From NCBI RefSeq assembly GCF_003672135.1, contig NC_039513.1, forward strand, positions 14,783,591 to 14,847,590: 64,000 nucleotides of DNA. Reading direction: 5' to 3'. The notes below the pieces were generated by a model. It made no database searches and was not told the origin of the DNA. It worked only from the letters and a program-made list of their open reading frames with translations. Position 1 is the first letter of the stretch; each line of letters opens with the position of its first letter. A program made the translations under genes and the position numbers. Source of the DNA: Ooceraea biroi. Its lineage: Eukaryota > Arthropoda > Insecta > Hymenoptera > Formicidae. Positions 1 through 13,640 of the stretch are shown here, piece by piece.

Positions 1-3000
1 ATGCAGCTGCCTTATCACCCCGCTCCGCGCATAATGCACTTACCGTACACGCGTTTCTTTCCTCGCGTTATAACGGCGCGTGTACGCCGGACGATTAATG
101 GCGGTGGAACGACTTTATTACGGCAGGCAGCACTTCGAGGTGGCCCGCCGGTAAACGACGTCCGCGTATGCCTAATTAATATCTAGGTCACAAGACGGGG
201 AGCGGCTTTAATTACCCGTGGCTACCGGCGGACCAATGATAAATAAGCGTCTTAGTCTGTGCGCCAGGCTTGAACACGCGCGCTCCTCCTTCGAACCGGT
301 TCGAGCCAACGTGCTTTGCCAAACAAATTAATAAATATTTTTGTTGGTAATAGAGTTCGCTAGTACTATTTATGAGTTATTACTAGTTTTATTTATGAGA
401 AACGTTTTTTATTGCTTGTTACCAACTCTCTATACAAACGCACCTTTTTTTGTTAGATATATGTTTCGTCTGAGTCGGATAACCGCGTTCGATGGTCACG
501 CGCGCTCACGTTTCCTTTTGTTCGTTTTGCAAAGAGTACAAAGTTATTTTCTTACGTTATTGTAACGCTGTGTAACAAGAGAAATATATCTTGGTTTATT
601 TAACTCTGCTGAGTGGTGTCTTTAACCCATATATAACAACAATGTTTTCCATCAATATTAACAACCAGAAATTTATCTCGCAAAATGGAAAACGAGATCG
701 TTTAATGTCAGTGTTGAGTATGTAAGAAAATATATAACTTGTGTTAAATTACTTTACTTTAATGCATAGGCCAAAATTAATTGAAACATTTTACGGAATT
801 TTTACGGATTAAATGTTTTCTAAATACTTGAGTGAATAAAAATATTAAAGAAATCGTAATGCTCATCCATGACTTTGAAAACAATATTTTAGTATAAAAC
901 GAAAAGAATCGCGCTATATATCAAGCAAAGTAAGAAAGATATCCTTTTGAGTAAAAGCTCGCATGAATCAGTCTGTTTGAAGAAGAAAAAGCGGCCGTAC
1001 GAGCCAAGAAAACCAACCAGTCGCAAGATGGTAGATTTGGAAATCAAGATTCCGACTTGATGGATGTGACTTCGGGGGTGGATGTGGGAGTGGCAAGAGG
1101 GTGCGCTGGTAACGCGCCTTAAATCTGACTCGTGGAATTCTCTGATACGTGGCTGCGTTCCTGACGTTCCTACACGCTCGCACACGGAAAACCCACGGCA
1201 AAAGGTTTCTTCTTTCTCGACCAACCGCCACGTAGCTCCTCAGACATGCGTGTTACCGTGACTATGCGCGTATCAATGCACACACGCGTCTCGGCGAACG
1301 TATTTTAACCCAGATACGAAACTCGAAAATTGTACGTCATTCTTCATATATCGTAAATTGTGCTGCGCATTATTCAGCACATCATCTACTGGAGTTACAT
1401 TTTTCAAGTTTCTACTTTCCCGGGCATTTTGAGTAAAAATGCTGTTTTATGCTTACGTTCGCTTAAAAATTAATTTCTCCGTTTGAAAAATCTTGAAAAA
1501 ATTTGCAATTACAAATGAAAGCCTTCACAACATCGCACAATGGTCTTACGCTGTACAAATGTCCACAACTTTTGAAATGTGGAAATAGAAAACAGACATG
1601 TTCGTCTAACTCATCTGTATTATGTGTTAAGATTACTTTGTTCTAGGTATATATTTGAAATATATAATTATTCAGAATTACAACATTCAATGCCTTCGTA
1701 TTCGAATGACAGACTTTTGGGGGATCCTGTAGGGGTGTTACCGGTGCTGTAGCTATTCCTCGAAACTTTCAGAATAAGATGACGCCGGAACCCAGCCTTA
1801 CCCCAGGAGAGTAAATCGAGGCGTATGCTAAAATGGAACTGTACAAAGTACCATTTCATAAATCTTCCCCGGAAAAGCACGCGTCGCGAGAAAGGGCGAG
1901 AAGGGAGAGGGAGCTGTTGATAGATGAGGAATACTCTTGATAAAAGAGGAACTGGCAACGAGTGCCGCGAGACAGGGTGGTCGAGCATTATTTCGGAGCT
2001 GCTGCATGATATTATAAACCAGGCACCGAGTTCTTCTGGAATGCGCGTGTATGGAACTTTCCTGTCTCGCATAAATTTTCGCATAAAAAACCATGCATTT
2101 GACTAACAATCAATAATGTCTTATTAATTCTTTAAATTTCTTACTCTTCTTTCGATTTAATATCTTATTCTGTAGTCGTTTAGCATTGTTGATAATATCT
2201 ATTATTAATATTTAATTGTTAACTCTTTTTATTTTTTAATTTCTTAGTCTATTATAAAATCCGGAAAAATGTTAATATCATTTTTATGTTTATTATAATT
2301 TACACAATCTGTGCATACGTATTTACATGTTTAACAAAATAACGAATGAATATTATTATTTACGAAATCATATTTCATGCATTTGCTGAAGCAAACGAAG
2401 CAATATGATCCGAGCGCTTCATAACGCACGCATACATTTACTGGTTAACATAAACTTTTAATACGCGACCGAAGGAATTGCTTCGCCGTTGCTCGTGTAT
2501 AAGCAGCGTGCGTTGACTGGAGTATTGCGAGGAGGGTAAAACAGCGGAAAAAAGGGATGAGAGAACAATATATCAGGAGAAGCTTGGCAGAAGGGCGGAG
2601 GCTTCTGCGAGAAAGTAGCGGGCTTCGTCGGCCCCGTTTCTTTTTACTCCGAAGCCAAGGAGAATCCGGAATAATCCGCCTGCAAGGATTATCCCATCCC
2701 TCGCTGATGCTCCTGTTTCATATAACTCCAAATATCGTGAACTCTTCGTCACACCGGAATAATTCGATCTCTTGTAAAACAAATTTTTACTTGTCCTGTC
2801 GAGGCACGAGGTTCTTGCAATTGATCATTTTAAAAGAAAATGAATAAGCGAGGTTTACATTGCGGATTGTAAAAGTCGTTCTAAACTTTAAAATTACAAT
2901 CAGACAAACGCATAAAACGAGTTGTAGCCTTTAATCGACGTCAATGGAAGTGCTATAAGGAGTACAGTTTTAAATTAGTCCCATTGGAGACTGACTCGTG

Positions 3001-3133
3001 AATGGTGTCCTCCGCCGAGTCTCATTCCCGAAATCTTTTGTCGCGGTCGATTTTTCGGCAGCGTTGACCCGCTTAAGATCGTCTTTCGGGTGGCGAGAGC
3101 CACCCCGACGCGTTCCTTCTGTCCCATTCTCAT
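1..3133. other. gene-free stretch, mixed composition
   Basis: No supportable gene. Composition switches from CpG-rich (1-300) to AT-rich (310-900, 2100-2400) and back. The short open frames at 889-1231 and 1668-2109 (minus) overlap one another in different frames and carry no recognisable domain. A purine-rich run at about 1883-1914 precedes a short plus-strand frame of no recognisable character. Confidence 0.6.
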
Positions 3134-3313
3134 GCCGACACTCCCTTTATCGATCCCACTCCAGCCTCTCCCTCACTCCTGTCCCTCTGCTCTCGCTCTC
3201 ATTCTTCTCCCCGTTCTTTCCCCTCGCTCTTTCTCGTATTCTGCCCTTCTCTGTCTCTCTCTCTCTCTCTCTATTTCTCTCTCCCTCTTCTTCCGCCACC
3301 GTCTCCCTTCAGC
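3134..3313 (+). repeat. pyrimidine tract with (TC)n core
   Basis: About 180 bases almost entirely C and T on the plus strand, with an uninterrupted TC dinucleotide run at 3254-3272. It ends in a CTTCAG at about 3307-3312 that resembles a 3' splice acceptor. The leucine/serine/proline-rich frames read through it in two registers are products of the tract. A TATAAA lies at 3397-3402 downstream, without a convincing initiator. Confidence 0.75.
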
Positions 3314-4860
3314 GCCTAGTTACCCCGGGGAAACCCTAGAGAACTGCTTCCGTTCCCCGCCGCTCTCCTTCGGCGCCGACCGCCACCACCCGCGTCTATA
3401 AACTCGACCAACCAGGAAGCACGTATCTGCCCTTTCGAATTATCCGGCTGGCTTGCCGCCCTTTGTTGCACGCGGAATTTCGTTTAATTAAAATGAGACT
3501 GCGGGAACTGCGTCGTCTGCGCCGCGCGGAGACTTTGGATCTTAATAAGAGCTCCGACCATAGGACTATCAGAATGAACACTACTTATTTTCGTCAACTC
3601 TTTTAGACGCTTGCGTTATGTTTAGACGATGGCTTACGGCGGTTGATATTTGTCATAAATATACATCTTGATGAGACATTGATGGTACACACAATGATCT
3701 TCAAGAATGTGGTGTATGTAATAAATATAAGGCGTCACACACAAACTTGGTTCAACGCTGAAACTGTTAATTTATTTTAAATGCGGATTTGATATAACGC
3801 AAATTGTCTACATTACCAACCTGGTGAAAGAATGTACGCTTTGATCAATAACAATTCTTTGTAATACGCGGGCGGCTTGACAGAAACATTAAAATACAAA
3901 GCAGATTAAAATACAATGTGTTCAGGGATGCAATATGCAACGCACGATATGTCATAAACGAAACGATCGATCGACAGATGCGCTGAGCTAGGCGTCTACA
4001 GATAGATTGTTAAGTTAACAATTAATTTAAATAAACGAATATTGCTGCGATGTTGCATTCGCGCGCTTAATTATCTTTAGCTGCGTAACCGGCACGTCGT
4101 CATTAGCGTGTTATTCTTATTGTTCACGGTGGGAGTCTTCGTTTGACCACATAAATTAGCGTGAATTGCGGTCTTGGGAGGCATAAAATGGCAAAATGGC
4201 GGTGCACGGGAAAAAATACGTCGTTCGGGGCGGAGCTAAACCACTGGAAAGGGCAGCCCACGTTTAATCACGCTATCGAGGTGAAGACTAATTAACACCA
4301 TGCTAAACGCTCTCTTCGTCGCTATCATTTCCGGCTGACAAATTGTGTTCGCGTGTTCCACATAGCATCGTACGATTCGAACACTCCGGCATCTCCCCCG
4401 CAATAATTTTCAACTCAGTAAATATTCACATCGTATTTTAGAACGAAAATTCAATGTTATCCTTCCTATTTGTGAAATATCATGTTTCGGTTTACAACTC
4501 AGTTAATAGCAACGTGAATGTTAATTTACAGAAAATATCGAATGTAGAAAATAACTGCAGATCCGCCGTAATCAGACTGATCATCATCGTGAGAACGAAC
4601 AGCTCGTGACACGGCGCGTTTGTCATTGCAAAACCGCAAATACCGGACACCCAAGCGCGGAAAAAACATTGAAAACCAAACGCCCATTATCAACGAATGC
4701 CCGTTATGTCGTCAACATCAGCATCATCGGAACATGAAAAGGAACCATGCGATGTCGTCGAACGATCAGCGCGGGTCACGAGGAAGAAGCCGTTAGTCCT
4801 TGCACGATACGTACGTGCACTCTCGCGGTACGAGACAAAAACGAAAAAGGGTCCTTCATC
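3314..4860. other. gene-free stretch
   Basis: Starts CpG-rich (3314-3560), then becomes AT-rich with many ATTA/TAAT cores (around 4010-4080 and 4260-4300), as often seen in insect regulatory DNA. No coding frame with support on either strand. Confidence 0.55.
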
Positions 4861-5500
4861 CTTCACTGTCGTAGCCGGTGTGTCGTCGCCGAGGTACCGT
4901 CACACTTCACCATCGTCGCGGATGGCGACCCTCGCGAGAGCGAGGCGGTTGGTCGCGCCGAATCGCGCGCGAGCTCACACTGCTCACACCATACGTGACG
5001 CGTCTCACCCTCAAGCCGATCCAATCGGTTTGCATTATTAGCGAGCGCCCCGAGACGACCCGTACGTGTCGTGCGTTCCGTCTCTGCACGATTGCGCTCG
5101 TAGTTGGACACGAGGGACATGCGGAACGAAGAGAACAGACAGGGAGAGAGAGGATTGCGAGGCGTCGCGGCGCTGGTCGGCACTAGACTTGGCGTCGGTT
5201 CGTTCGTTAGCTGGACCCTCTTGCTCGCCCGTATTAATTTGCCTCCTCCTCCCCTCGCGCCTCCCCTGCGTCCTCCCCGCGACGGTCCCTTCCTCGACCA
5301 TCCCCCCCTCGCTCGCGAAAAGGGGGGTTTGGGGGTCGCACCCGGTCTTAGCTGCTGCTACTGCTGCTAGCTGCTGCGAGACGCCAGAGAGACGGCGCAT
5401 GCGGCCTCTGCTAATCACCCTCGTCGTCCTTTACGCTCCTGAAGAGAACCCCCTCCCGCCGACGGCATTGCCCGCCGCCAGCGTGTAGACGATAAACGCG
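4861..5500. promoter_or_regulatory. CpG-dense block, possible promoter or 5' region
   Basis: Visibly richer in CpG than its surroundings, with C-rich runs at 5240-5340 and a CTG-repeat stretch at 5350-5377. Long overlapping frames occur on both strands (for example 5038-5418 minus and 5066-5488 plus), as expected when AT-rich stop codons are scarce, so none is called as a gene. Such blocks in insects often mark transcription starts, but no clear core promoter motif is present, so the assignment is inference. Confidence 0.3.
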
Positions 5501-8500
5501 AGAGCCACCGGAAAATTAATCGGCAACCCAGCTACGGTATTTCGAACTACTTTGACTTTGTTTCTCACGGCCATGACCTTCCTCGACGTGGACGTTTACG
5601 GGGCAAGAGTGTCTTCATTAGGTATACGTACATTGGTAGTCACAATGGTTTATGCATGTTTTAAGGGGAAAAAAGGGAAATCAAAATTTAGGTTTTCAAT
5701 ATACTGCAAAAATTGTATAAATAATGATGAAAAGAGATGATTTATTCATCAGATGGATTTATGGAAAATTTACAATATTTTTCTCTCTGCTTTCAGTTGA
5801 AATATTGACCAATTTTATTACAGAAAACATCCTCTTTTTGTTCGTATATAGCAATTGATGAAAATGTTTAAATAAGCGGGTTTAATAAAAAATAAAGAGA
5901 AGATTAATCACAACTTAATCATAAATTTCTCGAACATAATGTAATAATCCGATTTTATTTTTAAATATTATTTATTAAATTAAATCCAGCGATATACGAG
6001 TTCGTTAACTGTTAAACGGTAACCGCTGAACAATCTCGTGACCCGTGCTCATCTATAACGAGACAAAGTGGCACGAATAAACTACTGGAAAGGAGGAACG
6101 TTTCGCTTCACCGGGCGTTATATAGGTATCGCATCATCGAACGGAGGATTCATAACAAGGCGAAATCACTTCTGATGGGGGCGACGATGGGGATGACAGT
6201 AAACGCGGTATTGGAAAATCGTGTGAGGGTCTAGAATGACGTAGGTAACTTCGACCAACCAACCGATGACGCGGGGCGCGAGGAGAGGGTCAGCAATTTT
6301 TCGCCTCATTGCTCATAGAAAGGGAACACTTTATCGTAACGCCCCTGAAGCATCCACGAACTTACGGCTGTCGGGCATTGACTCCGAGAGCTTAGCGTCA
6401 GCTCGTTGATGTTGATCAGGTAGCACTCTTTTACCGTACCAATTTTCCGGAGATGAAGCTCGGTCGATGTTACTTTACCCGTGGTTTATGTGGCATGCAG
6501 CGCCATGAGGAAGATGATTCCTCATGAATAGATCATTGACGACACAAGTTATTTTTTTTCTAAGATAAATATAATTTAGTCCATTAATGCATTCGGTAGT
6601 ACTTTAATTATTAAATAAATTCTCATCAAAATAAATTTGTATTTTATAGCATATAAACTCTTTTGCTATAATTACACGTCCTGCTGTGTGTAATTTTTAA
6701 CATTTAATTAAATCTATTAAAGGAGGAACGTGATCGAAGATACACATCAGCGCACTTAATGTCGCGGACATCAGCAGCGTACCAATGCTCACGATTTAAG
6801 AAATAAAAGAAGAAGAAGGCAGAAAGGGGAAAAGTCCGATAAGGGACGACCTATCGTGATTCGAGTTCAAAGAACCTGAGGACCGAGGGCGCAGTATAAT
6901 CGTGGGCATAAAACAGCGAAACGCTTAGCATAGTAACATCCTGGCGCGGGCGTCATTATCGTATTGATCGTGGAGGTAGTTTCTCTCGCTCCCTTCCTCC
7001 CGTTTATCCCTCTCCGCTATGGGGAGGATCAAAATCCGGGGGTGGGAGTGAATCAGGGAGGCGCAGTATCATGGAGGGTTGAAAGTAGGACAACGAACTT
7101 CCCGATATGATCATTCTCGGATCAAAGGGCTTGTCAAGGCAGCAGAATCACAAAATTAGAAGCAAAGGACTTTATCAAGGTTGTATGTTAGAAAGTATGA
7201 AGTTGATTTGAAGTCGTGATTTAATCGTCCAATAATCCAATCACGTCTGAAACAACTTGATACATCTCAGAGTTGCTTGCATTCTTTATGCATTTATAAA
7301 GTTAATTCTACTTTATTAACATAAAATATTATTCTTCTCTCCTAGAGAGGAGATATGTATAAGTTTTTAAATGTCATCGCTAAATTTCTTTAATGATTAA
7401 TTCTTTCAAAAAATGTTAATCTTTCCCAAGAAATGATTTGACGCAATAATTCCTAAAGAAACTTGTTGAAATTTTCTCTGAGATCACAGGTTATCAAACT
7501 GGAAAAATTTGGTCGTTATCGCGCGAACGGTTATGCAAGTTCTTGCATCAAATCGAAGAGATGACATTGACCTCGACGGTGACGTCAGGCAAAGCCTGAA
7601 GATCCTTCTTTCTCCTCTTACCATTCCTCACTGATGGTCCCAGTACCCGTTGCAGGACCGGTTTGGTAAGCGTCAACCGATCGTAGGGGCAAGGAACAGC
7701 TGAATCACCGTGACTCCGATCCTTCAACTCGAGATTCGAGGTACAGTCAATTCAACGTGTCGAAAATTCAAAACGAATATGTATTGGACAAAATTGAACA
7801 AAAACCAACATTGCCTACATGCTACCTTAAATTATATATGACAATATTGAATCACACTGATGACTCGAAAATATCTGTCAAACGCGATAATTGGCAAAAT
7901 TATTTCTCCGAAATTGTTTTCTCAAAGCCAATGTTAATGATGTAGTGCATGAGAACCACCGCTAATTATGCGAAAACGTGTATAGAGAACTGGTCTTCAG
8001 ATATAATATAAATGCTAAATGTAAGATCTATGAATATATATTAAACTCGTGTCGAATATAAATAAATCACGATGTCTCCCGGCGATGTATTAATTATTAC
8101 AATACATCTAACAGGAAATGAAGTATCCATGCACACTTAAGCTGCACATTTGTCAAAAGTTTTTGTAATTTTAAGAAACAGGCATTACAAGCAAATTAAA
8201 TGAGCTTTCACACGATTCTGAAACTCAGACAAAAAATGATCTTTATGATGAATCGCGGTATCCAGTTTATGAGATCGTCGTAGATCTATTTTACCGTACA
8301 GCAGTTATTGGCTATTACTACTTCGCGTGCACTGAAAAGTACTTACTCCATCAATTATCTTTTTCTTCCATATGATGCGTTTGCGATTTTATTTGCGTTT
8401 TACAGCAGACAAGAAGCAGAAGACATCTAGAAAGATCAGAAACGTTTCCGGTATTCATACGCAGAGAAGTATATTAGCTGTTGAAGTATATTAACTATGA

Positions 8501-8690
8501 TCGTTCTCGCATGACCAACACGATGAACGGCAGGAAACGGTCGCAATGAAATCGGTTGAACACATTTCTTCTGAGTTCTCCGTTTCCAAACTTATAATTA
8601 ACATAGATACATGTCTGTTCAGCCGGTTCGTTTGAAGTTTATAGGAATCATCAAGCATATTCCAAACGAAATAAAAATTGATTAAAAATC
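5501..8690. other. gene-free stretch
   Basis: AT-rich at 5650-6000, 6550-6720 and 7290-7480; CpG-richer between. The only clean protein-factor site noticed is a perfect CRE palindrome at 7580-7587. The 62-residue frame beginning at 7757 starts at a non-ATG codon and shows no domain. Confidence 0.55.
7580..7587. promoter_or_regulatory. CRE palindrome TGACGTCA
   Basis: Exact 8-bp CREB/ATF consensus in the context CGGTGACGTCAGGC. Function is inferred from the motif only; no core promoter is evident nearby. Confidence 0.3.
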
Positions 8691-9336
8691 CGATTGCAGT
8701 TAAAGTGGCCTATCAAAACTGCAAGCGCAACCAGGTTGCTATTTACCATTATTACACCTTTATTTTTATACAATGATATAACTCACGTTTCAATGTAATT
8801 CTACATGTACCTACCAGCAGTGCAACGACTTCATAAACCTCGTGTCCTTATCAAACGCGAAGAATTCTATTCCGTATTTAAGAAATGTTAGTCGATACGC
8901 TAAATAAATTCGATAGCAGCTAAAGTGGTCTATTAAAGCTACAAAGTGCAACTAGATTGCTATTTACCATTAATAGATTTACATTTTTGCTCAATGATAT
9001 AATTCTTAGTGTAACTGTGTATGTATCTACTGGCAGTGCAACCATCTCATAAACTTCGTGTCCTTATCAAACGCGAGGAATTCTATTCCATATTTCAGAA
9101 AAATTGGCCGATACGCTAAATAAATTCAATAGCAGCTAAAATTGCCCATCAAAGTTATAACTAGATATAGCTATTTATTATTACCAGATCTTTATTTTTA
9201 TTCAATTATACGGCTCGCATGTCAATGTAACTCTATATTCGCCAGCAGTGCAATGGTTTCATAAACCTTGTGTCCTCATCAAACGCAAGAATTTTATTCC
9301 ACGCGCGTTTAAGAAAGATTGCTCGATACTCTGAAT
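8691..9336. repeat. three tandem copies of a ~218-bp unit
   Basis: Copies begin at 8691, 8911 and 9127 (spacing 220 and 216), each opening with a variant of GCAGYTAAARTKGCC. They share an ordered set of blocks: a TTGCTATTTACCATT-like block, a TTTATTTTTATNCAATGATATA-like block, GCAGTGCAA, CATAAACYTCGTGTCC, and ATCAAACGCGARGAATTCTATTCC in two overlapping parts. Copies 1 and 2 are the most alike; copy 3 has drifted more and has small indels. A degenerate fragment just before 8691 resembles the end of a unit. No frame is shared by the three copies, so the repeat is non-coding. It may be minisatellite-like or a triplicated regulatory element. Confidence 0.85.
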
Positions 9337-12300
9337 GGGGCGAAAAATTTGAACGGACAATCAGCGACGTGTACAATTTATGCAATCATTTATGTAATCA
9401 GTATCGTTGATAAATTTGCAGTGGATAGAATACTCTGGCGATATAATCGAGTGGCTACCGCGAAACGTGCGCTGAGTGCTTGTAGATGTCTCGAAGTAAA
9501 TGAACCCACGGGATATAAGCAAGTCCATGAGAAAACGGCGGTAGGATATGGCGGGCCAGCAAGTGTCTACTTTGGAAGATTGCCTTGGTACGTACGCACT
9601 CAAAGCTAGATACTCGTTCAAATGCCTATGCTGAACTCGAACTGGTTTCACTTGACGATCGCGAAATACTCACTCTATATCGTTTCGTCAAAGCACCAAT
9701 TTCCGAGTATAATTCTCCATTAGCATTAGTTTTATTCGTAATACACTTTTCGACAAATTTTCTTTTATTTATCACACATAGTAGAATATAGTAAGTTTCC
9801 GATTTAAATAAACTCGATATTAATAATAGGTTTAATAAGATCAACAGACATCAATCCTGAGAGTGTAGATAAATATAAATTTTTTAATAAAACATAGCAT
9901 AAATTTCACACAGAGGATCAAAAATTATCTTGATCTTACAAAAATTTTGATGAATTATATATTTGAAAGATAAATAATTGGAAACAATCAAATATAAGAT
10001 ATAAAAATCATTTTGTTTTCTTTTAACGTTCTTTTAATGTTCTTTTAACGAGAAAATCCCGCCCCGTTTAATGCAAGAAAATTCCGCCCTGTAACTCTCC
10101 TCCGAGTAAATATCGAAGAGAAAATTCGCCGATAAGTTAGAGTATGATAAATCTTTCTGAGTAACCAGATGTCATTATTCTAATCATATATTATTATAAG
10201 CAAGGAGAGTAGAGACCAATGGGCAAATAAAAATAATCTAATGAAATATTTCTACAAATAACGCTCATGAATAATTTATATGCAAGCACTGCCATATGGT
10301 ATATACATTCACCATAATCACACGTTGAAACATATACTTAATATCACATTTAGCTGATTTTCTAATACCGATTCAAATTCATGAGGTGATAATATCCTGT
10401 AACTCGATTTGCTTTCCATATTTCATATGCCTCGTTTATTCGTTTCCTGTACATAATTCCTGGTCGTCGATGAATTTTTACGCTGCTCGCGCGAACAAGT
10501 ACGACTTTAAAAAAAAGCACCCATTTCAGCAAAGTGTCTCTTTCTAATAATCAGTATAGAGGAAATTCCGCGTCGTCCGCGTGTTTTTATATTCGGCTAA
10601 TTTCTAACATTCGCTTCAAATGAAGCAAAGTCGGAGAACAAGTGATTTGCATAATATAAAAGTCGCATTTTATGCGAGAGCTTTTTTTCTGCTAATTTCT
10701 TGCTAATAGCATAGTGCATTCGCTTGATGCACAGTCGGAGCAACATCCTGCGGTATGCCACCACGTGGCACTCGTAAACGGGTGATTGAGATGTACTCTA
10801 GTACGACTCTCGCGTGGTGCATACAAGGAAGCCCCTTGTTACCGAGTTGCCGGTTATGAGTTGCATGTTTCGTAATCTTTCTCGACGTACACAAAAAAAA
10901 CCCACTCGCGCTTTTAGCCAGCTCGAAAAGAAGCGCGCATAGACGTACCACGTTTTTCCTCGTGCATCTTGCTCACTGGATCGGCATCTTTGCGTCCTAC
11001 GTGAACTGATGCATCGCCTAATAAAGTATATGGACGCAATAATGATGTGACGCCATCGTAAACATCTTGCCGATGCAGGTCGAGTTTTGCGCGAAAAAAA
11101 TCGAGAGAATTTCTATCCCCCATTTCCTCCGCCATTGAGATGAAATTCCCGGAATTGTGCATTTTTGTAAAAAAACAAAAGTAAACGTATGAAATTATAG
11201 ATCCATATATTATTTATACATAGGAATTGGCATTAAAACTAAATTTTTCGAGTGGAAAGTCTGATTTTCTCAAGCTTCTTCGAAGCAACGTGAGAATATC
11301 AGTCGTCAAAACGATCGCGTGTAACGCAGAATTGGAAAAGCATTCTGCTTCACGCGACCCGCGATAATTACGTGCCGTACCGGCATATCATTGCTATTAT
11401 ATTTCGGCGAAATACGAAGTGAAAGGTAGCGCGCAAGGATACTTAAGGTTTCCGTGAAACGCGGTTCCGTACTATCTCGGATGCTGCCCGGGGCCATCGC
11501 TCGATCTCGCATGATAAATTGCACGCGCGCGTACGCACGTGCGTATTTACGGCGCCGCATTCAGCGCGCATCGCGGCGATGATACACGTTCCACGTGAGA
11601 AATAACGTTGCCAGAGATTTCAGCGACGGGAACGCACATACGTGCGCGGCAATTTGTCGAAAGTAAGAACGCATCGAGGATAATTGCCGTGTAACAGCTT
11701 TGCGCTAATGCTTCGCGCCGTATTATTATTATGTTAGTTATTTTATCAGTATTAATGACGCAGTTCTCCAATTCGCATCGAAACTCGTGAATGTCACTCA
11801 TTTATTTTCGTCCGCGCTCGAAGATGAAATCGTAACACGCGAACGCCCAAGTAGTCTGCAAAATGCATTTTAAAAAATGCAAATTGTACTCTCTTATCGA
11901 TCATGCAACTATTCCACGTGGATCAGGTTACAACGTAACGCCCACCATATATACTTCGTAGCGCGCTTTGCTGTCGCGTGTACAAAAGGTTGAGCGCTCG
12001 TTGTCTCGGGTTGACACGTACGTAGGCAGCATTGCCGGATGGCAAAAGGCGGGACCGTGTATCGCCTTGCACTCACTCGAAGCGACATAAATTCTCGGAT
12101 ATTAAACGGGAATAATTTCGCCTTTGAAAATTCGCGTTTCTCGCCGGCGGCCGTCAGCTGATTACCGCTACCGGTTTTACGCGCGCGTGTGCGCTATAAG
12201 CTCAACACACACAAGATTTTCAATAGAGTATTTCATTTCCGCTGTTTCAAAAGCAGCTACAATTAATAAACGATGCAAAAAGGAGAAACGATTCAGATCT

Positions 12301-12660
12301 CTCATTGGCTTCAGATCTCGTACTTTAAAATACGCCGAAAATTACTTTCTTTAGTTCGCATAAAATACCGTAATCCTTCGCTTGCGATATCATCGCCCTT
12401 GCTCCTTCGTCCCTGAGGTGCTGGTGGACTAACGGTGAAGACGAATCTCCCGCAGGGATAACGGCGATTAACAGTACGCATTCCCTGTGCCTATCCGTGA
12501 ATCATCATCCGGGCTCGGAAAGGCCGCTCGCGCGCGCGAGAGCATTTTTATCCGTGGCGGGATTTTCTGATTATGCCATCGCTTGGCCGCCATGTATACT
12601 CCCGTTCTCGCGCGCGAGCATGAAAATTAACGACTCTCCTATCGCGCCTTGTACTTCACG
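9337..12660. other. gene-free stretch
   Basis: Contains two 96-residue frames on opposite strands that overlap almost completely (9319-9609 plus, starting at TTG; 9361-9651 minus); neither has a recognisable domain. AT-rich from 9700 to 10400, CpG-richer from 11290 to 12480. A short 11-bp repeat of the type GTTCTTTTAAY occurs three times at 10018-10050. Confidence 0.55.
10018..10050 (+). repeat. 11-bp minirepeat, three copies
   Basis: Three consecutive units close to TTCTTTTAACG, differing at one or two positions. Too short to suggest function; likely slippage. Confidence 0.6.
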
Positions 12661-12683
12661 GATTTATATCAGTTGTGAAACCG

Positions 12684-12746
12684 CTCTCTCTCTCTCTCTC
12701 TCTCCGTCTATCCATTTGTCTCTCTCTCTCTTTCTCTCTCTCTCTT
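12684..12746 (+). repeat. (CT)n tracts
   Basis: CT dinucleotide run at 12684-12704 followed by a second CT run at 12721-12746, separated by a mixed spacer. On the minus strand these are GAGA runs, potential GAGA-factor sites in insects. Confidence 0.8.
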
Positions 12747-12759
12747 TGTTAAAACCGTG

Positions 12760-13640
12760 CAGCTATAAACGCGGCACGTCAACCCGGCCACGCGAGGCAT
12801 CGAAAACGTTTCTCCGACGCGATGCCGTAACTCAAGCGGTTTACGCGCGCGCGCGTTTCATCGCAGCGCGGCACAAAGTAGCGAACGCGGCACCGTATTT
12901 AACATACGTGAGCCATATTTTGCGTCGGGGCGTAGGTAGACGACCACGTGGACGACGAAGGAGTAAGTACGTACATACACGCGCGGAGCGGCGCGTGTGG
13001 GCGCGGTGGAAGATCACAGACTCGTCACGTGGCGGACATGAATTTTGTAACACGAAATACCGCGGCTCCGCCGCCCCCTCTCTTCCTCTTTGTCCATCAC
13101 GAGTACGAGCATCACGCGTACGGCGCGCCTCAGACATGCACTTTGACAGTCGTCATCAGTCATGCACACTCATTACGCAATAAGCCGTGCGATAGTTCAC
13201 TCACTCCTCCCCGACTTAGACGAGAGACAATCGTGCTGCCAAACACGCGAAAAGATCGCAATGACGATTTACTTTCGATTTCTTCAGTTTTGCATGGAAG
13301 TCACATTTGCCTTGATGGTCACTCTTCTTCTGCGGGGATGCGTGCGTCCGGAATCACCGAGTGCACCCCGTTAACAGCACGTTAACATCATACGTTCGGC
13401 GAGGCGAGTCAAAGTTCGCACAACGGAGAAGACGAGACTTCGCGAAGCTCCGAGGAAACTGATCGAGCACTCGATTCCGGCATCCCATTGCGACCCACCT
13501 GGGCAACCTGAGAAGGGACCGAGCAGCCCGCCTTTAGGGTTAACAAGCCCCTGCGAACACGCCAGTGGAACCTGCGCCTTTTGTAACACGAAGTGACGCC
13601 GATCCCATTGACGGGGTCCTGCGTGCTTCCAATCGGTGAT
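12760..13640. promoter_or_regulatory. CpG-dense block
   Basis: CpG-rich DNA with long low-information frames on both strands (12497-13183 plus, 12841-13137 minus, 12948-13385 plus); their overlap argues against any single one being real. A 37-codon frame from ATG 13261 has a hydrophobic stretch but lies inside this ambiguous zone. Possible transcription start region by composition only. Confidence 0.25.

Noticed and set aside
295..305. GGTTCGAGCC resembling a tRNA B box
   Set aside because: Flanking bases do not pair as a T stem, and there is no A box or acceptor stem at the right distance.
9319..9651. Two 96-residue open frames on opposite strands
   Set aside because: They overlap almost fully, the plus one lacks an ATG start, and neither has a recognisable domain.
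12497..13183. 228-residue open frame
   Set aside because: It reads through CT microsatellites and CpG-rich DNA with competing frames; residues are Ser/Leu/Arg/Ala biased.
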